Source: an uncultured Oscillospiraceae bacterium (GTDB lineage Bacteria > Bacillota > Clostridia > Oscillospirales > Oscillospiraceae). From it: 7,601 nucleotides of DNA. Below, piece by piece: positions 1 through 5,582 of the stretch. The translations under genes and the position numbers were made by a program. The notes below the pieces were generated by a model, which searched no databases, had not been told where the DNA came from, and was given only the letters and a program-made list of their open reading frames with translations. How positions within the stretch are numbered: position 1 is the stretch's first letter; each line of letters starts with the position of its first letter. The stretch is from assembly GCA_934636305.1 (NCBI GenBank), contig CAKUAM010000089.1:1-7601 (forward strand), in the 5' to 3' direction.

Positions 1-24
1 CTTCGTTTCGTAAGCTTTGATTCC

Positions 25-77
25 GACGAGGCTCCGGGGGGAAATTCGAAATCCCCCCGGTCGTCTTTTTTCTTTTT
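25..77 (+). terminator. Plus-strand intrinsic terminator of a gene left of the window
   Basis: A perfect 8-bp GC stem (arms 34-41 and 53-60) encloses an 11-nt loop. A further 5-bp pairing (25-29 with 61-65) lies outside a 4-nt bulge. Runs of six T (66-71) and five T (73-77) follow on the plus strand, while the minus strand has no T tract after the stem. This suggests that a rightward gene ends just outside the window and converges on the leftward SLH gene. The upstream gene itself is not visible. Confidence 0.55.
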
Positions 78-79
78 CT

Positions 80-119
80 CAATATTTTCTTTTTTGACGG
101 GACAAAAAAGAAAATGTTG
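80..119. repeat. AT-rich inverted repeat between convergent terminators
   Basis: Two 17-nt arms (80-96 and 103-119) are reverse complements except for one base, with a 6-nt centre (acggga). The arms are mostly T and A runs, so either strand could form the hairpin, and the repeat sits between the plus-strand terminator and the SLH gene terminator. It may be a bidirectional terminator or a dispersed intergenic repeat. The sequence does not decide between these. Confidence 0.5.
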
Positions 120-141
120 AAAATCGTTTCTTTTACAAAGA

Positions 142-175
142 AACTGCCCGGTTTCCGAATGGAAACCGGGCAGTT
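142..175 (-). terminator. Intrinsic terminator of the SLH surface-protein gene
   Basis: A perfect 15-bp stem (arms 142-156 and 161-175) has a 4-nt loop and is GC-rich in its middle. It begins 10 nt after the TAA stop of the SLH gene. On the minus strand it is followed by a T-rich stretch (TTTCTTTG). This is a strong factor-independent terminator. Confidence 0.85.
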
Positions 176-185
176 GAGATTCAGA

Positions 186-2132
186 TTATCTGGCTGCGCG
201 ATACAGGAACGTCACAATCTGTGCACGGGTGCATGCTGCATCCGGGCTGAAGGTGTTGATGCTCGTACCGGTCGTGATGCGCAGTGCAACTGCCCACGAT
301 ACTGCCGTTGCGCAGTAGGACTTTGCAGAGACATCGACATAGCCGCTGTTCGCCGCGTAGCCTGCCGGGCTGCCGGAGGCACGGTACAGAAGCGTCACGA
401 TCTCGCCGCGCGTGCAGGCCTTGTCCGGGCTGAACGTGGTGGCGGTGGTGCCATTGGTGATCCCCTGCTCGACTGCCCACAGAACTGCGTCATAGCAGTA
501 ATCCGTGGCCTTCACATCCTTGAACGGGTTCACCGTGGACTTCGGCGCCGGGCTGCCGGCTGCGCGCCAGATGAACGTCACGGCCTGGCCGCGGGTGCAT
601 GCCGCATCCGGGCTGAAGGTCTTGGCAGACGTGCCGCTCGCAATCCCCTTGCTCACAGCCCAATCCACTGCCGTCTTGTAGTATGCGCTGCCCGGGACAT
701 CCGTGAAGCTCGAGCCGCCGATGGTCGGGATGATGGGGACGATGATGCCGCCGTCATAAGCCCAGCGTGCATACAGGGTCACATTGCCGGTGACAACATA
801 TTCATAGCCATCCTTGTTCGCAGTCAGCGTGCCAACAGGCTCGCCGGCAAGGATATCGGTGTACCAGCCAGCAAATTCATGGCCGCTCTTGTCAGCCAGA
901 ACCGGGAGGATCACAGTATCGCCCTTTTTAGCCTCGAAGGTGCTGCTTGCCGGCGTCTCGCCGAATTCGCTGGTCACAAGCGTCACGGTGCAGTAGGTTG
1001 CGCCCGCAGCCTTGTCCAGAATGACAACCTTGTCGCCGTCCTCTGCAGCTGCAACAGCCTCATCGACGGAATCAAAGTAGCTGTAAGTACCGTCAGCCTT
1101 CTTCAGCTCGACGTCAGTGCCATTGGTCAGGTAGCCAGTATCCTTCATGGACGAAGAGAAGTTGCCGCCGGAAACCTCAATAACATCGGCATCCTTCTTA
1201 GCAACGACCTCAATCATCTCAGCATTTGCGCCGCTGGAGAATGTGCCATCGGTAATCTCAACTGTGCCGATCGAAAGTGTGCTGTCCATCTGCATGATGA
1301 CAGGCGTGCTGCCAGTTGCTGTGAACTCACCACCATTGATCGTCAGCTCGCCCTTATCGTTGGAGCTGGCACCATAGCTGCCATTGAGCACAACAGCATT
1401 TGCACCGGCCTCAACCTCGAAGGAGCCATCGTTGATTTCCGCAACGTTCCAGTTCAGAACTGCTGCCTGCGTAACATTCTTAAACGTGCCGCCATTGATT
1501 TCAAGAACGCCGTTATCATCGTTCTTAATGGTGTTCAGGCCACCCATGAACAGACCGCCATTGATGGTCATTTTCGGGTTTTCCATGTTCGTTCCAGGAA
1601 CATAGCCGGATCTTTCGTTGTTGGACTTAAAGCTGTAGTACCCGTTTTCAATCATGCTGGAGAAGTTACCGCCCTGCTCGACCGTAACGCCAGCATTGAT
1701 CGTCATGTCACCATGGTTCACAATGTTGTAGTAGCTGTTCTTGCCGGTAAGCACATCGCCAGTTTCTTTGCTGCGCGTATACGTGCCGCCGTTCAGCGTG
1801 GTTGTGCCGTTGTTGAAAACTGCAGCCATTCCATGGCTGACATTGTCAACCGTACCCGTGCCGGTAATAACCAGCTTTGCGCCGTTTGCAACCGTGATGG
1901 TATCCTTGCCGGCTTCGTTCGTCAGCGTGTAGCCGTTCAGGTCGAGCGTGACCGCCGTACCTGCCGGGATCGTAATGCTGGCAGTGATATCGTCTGTCAG
2001 CTTGACTTCGCCGCCAGCTGCAACTGCTTTGTTCAACTCAACAGCTGTCTTTACATCCGCTGCAGAAGCCACGGTCAGCAGCGCAAACGCCATGACAAGC
2101 GCCAGCACCATTGCCAGAATTCTTCTTTTCAT
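186..2132 (-). CDS. Secreted S-layer-homology (SLH) surface protein with beta-helix and InlB-type repeats
   Basis: A 648-residue exported cell-surface protein. Residues 1-24 form a typical signal peptide: MKRR, then a hydrophobic core, with probable cleavage at ASA|AD. Residues about 45-335 contain many short 'INGG-F' strands (LNGGTY, INGGLF, INGGTF, INDGSF, INGGEF, ITDGTF, VSGGNF), the look of a right-handed parallel beta-helix. Residues about 380-460 resemble an InlB B-repeat/Listeria-Bacteroides repeat (GHEFAGWYTD... VTLYARWA). Three SLH domains follow (about 475-524, 536-585, 598-648), each with the FSPD-ACTRG/A-Q/E-VT signature. SLH domains bind pyruvylated secondary cell-wall polymers, so the protein is probably held non-covalently in the wall; no LPXTG motif is present. 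The start at 2132 is chosen because the signal peptide begins there and AGGAGG lies 10 nt upstream; an in-frame ATG at 2231 lies upstream of the promoter. The ligand or substrate is unknown, and I see no catalytic motif. Confidence 0.9.
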   Translation of the reverse strand: MKRRILAMVLALVMAFALLTVASAADVKTAVELNKAVAAGGEVKLTDDITASITIPAGTAVTLDLNGYTLTNEAGKDTITVANGAKLVITGTGTVDNVSHGMAAVFNNGTTTLNGGTYTRSKETGDVLTGKNSYYNIVNHGDMTINAGVTVEQGGNFSSMIENGYYSFKSNNERSGYVPGTNMENPKMTINGGLFMGGLNTIKNDDNGVLEINGGTFKNVTQAAVLNWNVAEINDGSFEVEAGANAVVLNGSYGASSNDKGELTINGGEFTATGSTPVIMQMDSTLSIGTVEITDGTFSSGANAEMIEVVAKKDADVIEVSGGNFSSSMKDTGYLTNGTDVELKKADGTYSYFDSVDEAVAAAEDGDKVVILDKAAGATYCTVTLVTSEFGETPASSTFEAKKGDTVILPVLADKSGHEFAGWYTDILAGEPVGTLTANKDGYEYVVTGNVTLYARWAYDGGIIVPIIPTIGGSSFTDVPGSAYYKTAVDWAVSKGIASGTSAKTFSPDAACTRGQAVTFIWRAAGSPAPKSTVNPFKDVKATDYCYDAVLWAVEQGITNGTTATTFSPDKACTRGEIVTLLYRASGSPAGYAANSGYVDVSAKSYCATAVSWAVALRITTGTSINTFSPDAACTRAQIVTFLYRAAR

Positions 2133-2189
2133 TGCTAATTTACCTCCTGTTTTTTTATCAGTGTAGTCTCTACCTGATATTCCGTCATT

Positions 2190-2217
2190 ATTATAACATC
2201 TGCGTGGTTTATTGCAA
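2190..2217 (-). promoter_or_regulatory. Sigma-A-type promoter of the SLH gene
   Basis: Reading the minus strand, a -35-like TTGCAA (2212-2217) and a perfect -10 TATAAT (2190-2195) are separated by 16 nt. The predicted transcript starts near 2183 and gives a leader of about 50 nt ending in the AGGAGG ribosome-binding site (2143-2148). The SLH gene can therefore be expressed independently of the PrsW gene upstream. Confidence 0.65.
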
Positions 2218-2247
2218 GTACATTTTTGCAATGTAATATACTTGTAA
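2212..2247. repeat. Imperfect AT-rich dyad overlapping the SLH -35 box
   Basis: Outer arms 2212-2220 and 2239-2247 pair with one mismatch, and inner arms 2220-2224 and 2230-2234 pair perfectly around a 5-nt loop; a few bases are bulged. The dyad begins only 5 nt after the PrsW stop codon and covers the -35 box of the SLH promoter. It could be a weak terminator for the PrsW gene or an operator for the SLH gene. It lacks a GC-rich stem and a good T tract, so a terminator role is doubtful. Confidence 0.3.
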
Positions 2248-2252
2248 TAATT

Positions 2253-2942
2253 CTACAGCTTTCCATCCGTACGCGCCGCCTGCCGCAGACAGTATTCCGC
2301 CGCGATGAAGAACACCAACACATACGCATAAAACGCCCACACTGCCATACCGCCCACCGCCAGGCACAGATCCCAGATTCCATGCAGCACGACCGGCACC
2401 AGAAGGCTCATGGCCGCCATATCGCGCATGCGCGCCGGCTGGCCGCCGCGCTCCGCCTGCTTGGCCCGGCTGAGGAACACGCCCATGCTGACTGCGAAGA
2501 AAAAGTGTCCCGGCACGGACAGCAGCGCGCGGGAGATAGCCGTGCGCAGATCGGACTGCAGCACATAAAATACATTTTCCAGCGCCGCGAAGCCCAGCGC
2601 CGCCGACACGCAATAGACAATCGCGTCAAAGCGGTAATCAAACGCGGGATGCTCCCACGCGGCAACGCGCACAGCAGCCAGCTTGCTGCCCTCCTCCGCC
2701 AGCGCCACAACGAGAAAATTTTCAACCAGCAGATACGCCGCCGAGCCGCGCGCAAGCATCTGCGGCAGCAGATATGCCGCGCCAAGCTCTATGGCCGCTG
2801 CGGGCAGCGCCGACAAAACGCCCAACAAAATAAGCCTGGCCAGCAGCGGCCGCGGCTCCTTCTCCACGCGGTCAAGCCGGTATATGCGCACGAACAGCAG
2901 CACCGCCGGCACCAGCGCAGCAAGGGTCAGATACAGATTCAC
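2253..2942 (-). CDS. PrsW-family intramembrane metalloprotease
   Basis: A 229-residue polytopic membrane protein with several hydrophobic helices. It carries the conserved motifs of the PrsW family: EEGSK (E83-E84), a D-x14-16-EN motif in a membrane segment (D106, E122-N123), GHFFFA (H146) and HGIWD (H187, D191). The glutamates and histidines are the presumed zinc ligands. In Bacillus subtilis PrsW makes the first cut in the anti-sigma factor RsiW; other members act on unknown membrane substrates, and no anti-sigma or sigma factor gene lies nearby here. The start is a GTG (2940-2942), supported by AAAGGA six bases upstream (2949-2954) and by a strong promoter at 3001-3029. The length is normal for a short family member. 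A CAAX-protease-like (CPBP) annotation is a less likely alternative. Confidence 0.85.
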   Translation of the reverse strand: MNLYLTLAALVPAVLLFVRIYRLDRVEKEPRPLLARLILLGVLSALPAAAIELGAAYLLPQMLARGSAAYLLVENFLVVALAEEGSKLAAVRVAAWEHPAFDYRFDAIVYCVSAALGFAALENVFYVLQSDLRTAISRALLSVPGHFFFAVSMGVFLSRAKQAERGGQPARMRDMAAMSLLVPVVLHGIWDLCLAVGGMAVWAFYAYVLVFFIAAEYCLRQAARTDGKL

Positions 2943-2954
2943 AAGGCATCCTTT

Positions 2955-2968
2955 CTGGTTTTCACCAG
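2955..2968 (-). promoter_or_regulatory. Leader hairpin with GAAA tetraloop next to the PrsW ribosome-binding site
   Basis: On the minus strand a 5-bp stem CTGGT/ACCAG closes a GAAA (GNRA-type) tetraloop and abuts the AAAGGA ribosome-binding site (2949-2954) of the PrsW gene. It lies inside the predicted leader of about 50 nt. It could position or partly shield the ribosome-binding site, but a 5-bp stem can occur by chance. Confidence 0.3.
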
Positions 2969-2973
2969 TTCAT
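2962..2973 (-). other. Possible leader mini-ORF (Met-Asn-Trp-stop)
   Basis: Within the PrsW leader the minus strand reads ATG AAC TGG TGA, preceded at 8 nt by AGGAAG (2982-2987), a plausible ribosome-binding site. It is out of frame with the PrsW GTG start (31 nt away), and its stop overlaps the tetraloop hairpin. A three-codon frame is short enough to be chance, so this is recorded only as a candidate for translation-dependent control. Confidence 0.15.
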
Positions 2974-3000
2974 TTTCTTTTCTTCCTGATGGTAAGTGCT

Positions 3001-3029
3001 ATTATAGCCGGTTCTTTTTTGCTCGTCAA
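3001..3029 (-). promoter_or_regulatory. Strong sigma-A-type promoter of the PrsW gene
   Basis: On the minus strand TTGACG (3024-3029) and a perfect TATAAT (3001-3006) are separated by exactly 17 nt. The predicted start is near 2994, giving a leader of about 50 nt. This is the best match to the housekeeping consensus in the window. Confidence 0.8.
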
Positions 3030-3135
3030 TATTTCCTGCTTCCGCAAGAGGGTTATGCATCCGGCGGCGCGTCAGAAGCGGCCTGTACCGAACGTGATAT
3101 CTCTGAAATTTTCAACTCTGGTATGCCTCCGGCGG

Positions 3136-3169
3136 CCCCATCTTTTCCGTCTTGCCGGAAAAGATGGGG
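3136..3169. repeat. Perfect 14-bp inverted repeat
   Basis: Arms 3136-3149 and 3156-3169 are exact reverse complements around a 6-nt loop. There is no T tract on either side, so it is not a standard terminator. Its left arm touches the second copy of the tatgc-tccggcggc direct repeat (3122-3136). Its role is unknown. Confidence 0.6.
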
Positions 3170-3339
3170 GAGAAAAGGGGCGCTTGGGAACGTTTGGTGC
3201 ATCCCGCATCTGAATTTAGGCAACAACCAAGTCTGCGGGAAGTCATATCGCACCAAGTCACCTTACCGGAGTCTGACTACGCGCCGCCCGTCATTTCGGT
3301 ATCAAATTTGACAGATGCTGCAATTTCATAGGTGCAGAA

Positions 3340-3379
3340 AATCCGTACTGCCAATAAAATCTGTTACGCAGTACGGATT
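3340..3379 (-). terminator. Candidate terminator downstream of the TtcA-like gene
   Basis: An 11-bp perfect stem (arms 3340-3350 and 3369-3379) extends to 12 bp with the pair 3351-3368 and has a 16-nt loop. On the minus strand the second arm runs into TTTTCT. It lies about 105 nt past the stop of the TtcA-like gene. The long loop and short T tract make it a moderate candidate; a sharper hairpin lies closer to the gene at 3433-3467. Confidence 0.4.
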
Positions 3380-3432
3380 CGCATTGGACTTCCAGGCAAC
3401 GCGGGAAAGATCCAGGAAAACCAAAGCGGCAG

Positions 3433-3467
3433 CCAAACTGCAAACCAGCGAAGCGTTTGCAGTTTGG
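3433..3467 (-). repeat. Perfect 13-bp hairpin just after the TtcA-like gene
   Basis: Arms 3433-3445 and 3455-3467 are exact reverse complements around a 9-nt loop, starting 18 nt after the stop codon of the TtcA-like gene. No T tract follows on the minus strand (CTGCCGCTTTGG), so it may stabilise the 3' end of the operon message or stop transcription only in part. Confidence 0.5.
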
Positions 3468-3485
3468 AAAGGAAGAAGCAAAAAA

Positions 3486-4331
3486 TCACCGTTTCTGGTA
3501 AATTTCCGTGAACGTATGCTCCACGCCCTTGGATTTATAACCCACCATGGTATCCAGGCACACGCTGTGAATGGAATTGAAAATGCTTTTCTCGATATTG
3601 GGATTGTCTCGCTTCAGCCGGCGCAGCAGCAGCTTCACCTCCTGCCGCTTCGAGCCGCCGCCCCCATTATCGCACATGGTGCAATTTTCCGTGAAGCGGC
3701 ATGCGCACTGGATAAATTCAAGCTCATTATAGCGTTTCCAGGCCAGAATATCATCCTCGTGCACGCAATACAGGGGCCGGATCAGCTCCATGCCCTCAAA
3801 ATTTGTGCTGTGAAGCTTCGGCGGCATCGCCTGCAGCTGTGAGCCATAGAACATGGCCATCACTGTCGTCTCCACCACATCGGAAAAATGGTGCCCCAGC
3901 GCAATTTTATTGCAGCCAAGCGATTTTGCCTTGCTGTAGAGGTGGCCGCGGCGCATTTTCGCGCACAGGTAGCACGGCGATTTGTCCGTATTGTTGGCAA
4001 CGTCAAAAATATTGGTTTCAAAAATGGTAATGGGGATATGCAGCAGCGCGGCATTCGACTCGATCTTCTGCCGGTTGACCGCATTGTAGCCCGGGTCCAT
4101 CACCAGATACACCAGCTCAAAGGGGACATCGCTGTGCCGCTGGAGCATCTGCATGAGCTTTGCCAACAGCATGGAATCCTTGCCGCCGGAAATGCAGACC
4201 GCAATCTTATCGCCTGCCTCCACAAGCTCATACCGCTTGACAGCGGCAATAAACGGCGCCCAGATGGCTTCCCGGTATTTTTTCTGGATACTGCGCTCGA
4301 TCATCTGATAGGGTTCCAGCTCTCGTTTCAT
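3486..4331 (-). CDS. TtcA-like PP-loop tRNA thiolation protein
   Basis: A 281-residue cytoplasmic protein of the PP-loop ATPase family. The PP-loop SGGKDS is at 48-53. The central CxxC (C120-C123, in CYLCAKMRRGHLY) is followed by IALGHHFSDVVET (143-155) and FYGSQLQAMPPKL (161-173), close to TtcA, which makes 2-thiocytidine at tRNA position 32. In TtcA the CxxC pair and one later cysteine bind a [4Fe-4S] cluster; here the later region has four cysteines (C209, C211, C217, C220). ATP would adenylate the tRNA base before sulfur transfer. The start at 4331 is chosen because its ATG overlaps the TGA of the cysteine desulfurase (ATGA) and AGGGAG lies 8 nt upstream (4340-4345). The sulfur is probably supplied by that neighbour. 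The exact modified base is inferred; another PP-loop thiolation target is possible. Confidence 0.85.
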   Translation of the reverse strand: MKRELEPYQMIERSIQKKYREAIWAPFIAAVKRYELVEAGDKIAVCISGGKDSMLLAKLMQMLQRHSDVPFELVYLVMDPGYNAVNRQKIESNAALLHIPITIFETNIFDVANNTDKSPCYLCAKMRRGHLYSKAKSLGCNKIALGHHFSDVVETTVMAMFYGSQLQAMPPKLHSTNFEGMELIRPLYCVHEDDILAWKRYNELEFIQCACRFTENCTMCDNGGGGSKRQEVKLLLRRLKRDNPNIEKSIFNSIHSVCLDTMVGYKSKGVEHTFTEIYQKR

Positions 4332-5449
4332 TGTCTCATCTCCCTGCAGCAATCTGTAAAGATCTCCATAAATGCCGCCAGCTCTACCTGCGTCGTCAGG
4401 TGGCTGAGGCTGATGCGGAGGGAGGAAAGCGCGGCTCTGCGGCTGCGCCGCACGGCAAACACCGCGCGCGAGGGCGTATTCTCTGCCGAACACGCCGATT
4501 TGACCGACACGCAGACGCCGCGCGCATCCAGCGCACGCTGCAGCTGCGCCCCCCTGACGCCATCCACACTGATATTCAGAATATGCGGCACAGCGTCCGC
4601 CGGGCTGTTGATTGTCACATCCGGCAACCCCGCAAAAAATTCCCGCAGCACGCAGTTTTTCTCCTGTACCGCTGCCAGCCGCGCATCAAACTGCCTATAC
4701 GCCTGCCGCAGCGCCAGCTCCGCCGCCGCGACGAGGCCGACCGCCGGCGTCCCCGCCCGATACAGCGTGGTGCTTGCGCCGCCGCGGATCAGCGGCTCAA
4801 GCGCGGTTCCCGCACGCTTGTACAAAATGCCGCTGCCGCAGAGGCCATAAAATTTATGCGGCGCAAAGCTCACAGTATCGGCGCCCGCAAACGAGAACCT
4901 TGTCTTACCGATGGCCTGCGTTGCATCGACATGCAGACGGCAATTGGGATACGCCTGCAGCAGCTGCGCAAGCGCGCCGACCGGCTGCACCGTGCCAAGC
5001 TCACTGTCCACGGCCGTGATGCTGACAAGCACGGTATCCCTGCGCAGAAGCTCCTGCAGCTGCTCCAGATCCACCTTCTCGTCGCGCCCGATCCCGACAA
5101 GATCAATCTCATAGCCCTGCTCCTGCAGCGCGGTCAGACAGCCGCTGACAGACGGGTGCTCCAGCGGCGTGGAGATGATGTGCCGGCCCACGTGCCGTCC
5201 GGCCCTTGCAAGGCCAAAAATCGCCGTGTTGTTTGCTTCGCTTGCCCCGGAGGTGTAGATAATCTCCTCCGGCTGCACGCCGAGCAGCGCCGCGACAGAC
5301 GCAGTGGCTTCGTCCACACACGCTTTTGCCGCACGTCCGGCGCTGTGCGCCGCGTTGGCGTTGCCGCAGCACGCACGCTCCGCCTCACAGAAGCAATCAA
5401 GCACTGCCGGATCTGCCGGCGTGTTTGCAGAATAGTCCAGATAAATCAT
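4328..5449 (-). CDS. Cysteine desulfurase (NifS/IscS-like)
   Basis: A 373-residue class V aminotransferase-fold PLP enzyme that takes sulfur from L-cysteine and holds it as an enzyme persulfide. The sequence opens with MIYLDYSANTP, a typical start of the family. Visible landmarks are TSGASEANN (66-74), the PLP-stacking histidine in LEHPS (H98), HVDATQA (D175, Q178), the Schiff-base lysine in SFAPHKFYG (K199), and the catalytic cysteine in KSACSAENTPS (C320). Some positions differ from the usual family text (VDSELG where VNNEIG is common), and a basic RRSRR patch follows the active-site loop. The start at 5449 is preferred over an upstream in-frame ATG (5569), because that frame would cover the promoter and terminator; GGAAGA lies 6 nt upstream (5456-5461). 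It is the first gene of an operon with the TtcA-like protein, so it is probably a dedicated sulfur donor for tRNA thiolation, though a role in Fe-S assembly cannot be excluded. Confidence 0.9.
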   Translation of the reverse strand: MIYLDYSANTPADPAVLDCFCEAERACCGNANAAHSAGRAAKACVDEATASVAALLGVQPEEIIYTSGASEANNTAIFGLARAGRHVGRHIISTPLEHPSVSGCLTALQEQGYEIDLVGIGRDEKVDLEQLQELLRRDTVLVSITAVDSELGTVQPVGALAQLLQAYPNCRLHVDATQAIGKTRFSFAGADTVSFAPHKFYGLCGSGILYKRAGTALEPLIRGGASTTLYRAGTPAVGLVAAAELALRQAYRQFDARLAAVQEKNCVLREFFAGLPDVTINSPADAVPHILNISVDGVRGAQLQRALDARGVCVSVKSACSAENTPSRAVFAVRRSRRAALSSLRISLSHLTTQVELAAFMEIFTDCCREMRQ

Positions 5450-5510
5450 GTCTGTTCTTCCAAGCTTTCTCCCTATTTGCAGGCTGCTTCGTCCGCGCCC
5501 GCTGCAATGC

Positions 5511-5522
5511 CTATCATGATAG
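5511..5522. promoter_or_regulatory. 12-bp perfect palindrome over the -10 box (possible operator)
   Basis: The sequence ctatcatgatag is its own reverse complement and fully contains the -10 element (5516-5521) of the cysteine desulfurase operon. A regulator bound here would block RNA polymerase. No regulator gene is visible in the window, and the palindrome may reflect chance around an AT-rich -10. Confidence 0.3.
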
Positions 5523-5544
5523 TCGTATTTTTCTGCAAAGTCAA
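5516..5544 (-). promoter_or_regulatory. Sigma-A-type promoter of the cysteine desulfurase/TtcA-like operon
   Basis: On the minus strand TTGACT (5539-5544) and TATCAT (5516-5521) are exactly 17 nt apart, each one mismatch from consensus. The predicted start near 5509 gives a leader of about 60 nt. The -35 box lies right at the end of the terminator of the FAD gene, so the two transcription units are packed back to front. Confidence 0.75.
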
Positions 5545-5545
5545 G

Positions 5546-5582
5546 AAACCCGGCCGGGCGTGTGAACATCCCGACCGGGTTT
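5546..5582 (-). terminator. Intrinsic terminator of the FAD-oxidoreductase gene
   Basis: A 13-bp stem (arms 5546-5558 and 5570-5582) has an 11-nt loop. Its only non-Watson-Crick pair (5554/5574) becomes a G-U wobble in minus-strand RNA. On that strand a TTTCTTGACTTT stretch follows. It now lies about 175 nt after the stop codon of the FAD gene because a palindromic element separates the two. Confidence 0.7.

Larger units (their letters stand above)
3030..3485. other. Gene-free, palindrome-rich intergenic stretch
   Basis: About 455 bp lie between the stop of the TtcA-like gene and the PrsW promoter without a convincing gene. The longest minus-strand frame (3053-3256) reads through a perfect palindrome and resembles no protein I know. 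The stretch holds a 15-nt direct repeat with one mismatch (3054-3068 and 3122-3136), a 14-bp perfect hairpin (3136-3169), nested pairings (3194-3256), and two further hairpins near the upstream gene (3340-3379, 3433-3467). Decayed mobile DNA, a family of intergenic repeats or a structured RNA are possible explanations. Confidence 0.5.

Noticed and set aside
114..2138. Long plus-strand open frame (674 codons) antisense to the SLH gene
   Set aside because: It mirrors the codon bias of the real gene. The product is rich in Arg, His and Cys without domains, and the minus-strand protein has a signal peptide, SLH domains, a promoter and a terminator.
2133..2231. N-terminal extension of the SLH protein to the ATG at 2231
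   Set aside because: It would place the promoter and AGGAGG site inside the gene and bury the signal peptide; the start at 2132 fits better.
3053..3256. Minus-strand 67-codon frame in the palindrome-rich gap
   Set aside because: It reads through the perfect 14-bp hairpin, resembles no known protein and has only a weak ribosome site; more likely a chance frame in repeat DNA.
2226..3311. Plus-strand 361-codon frame over the PrsW gene and the intergenic region
   Set aside because: No known domain; it runs through a strong minus-strand promoter and several hairpins, and is rich in Arg, His and Gln as expected for an antisense shadow.
3030..3485. CRISPR array
   Set aside because: Only one 15-nt imperfect direct repeat with two copies is present, with no regular spacing and no cas gene.
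5450..5569. N-terminal extension of the cysteine desulfurase to the ATG at 5569
   Set aside because: It overlaps the operon promoter and the terminator of the FAD gene, and the family normally begins near MIYLDY.
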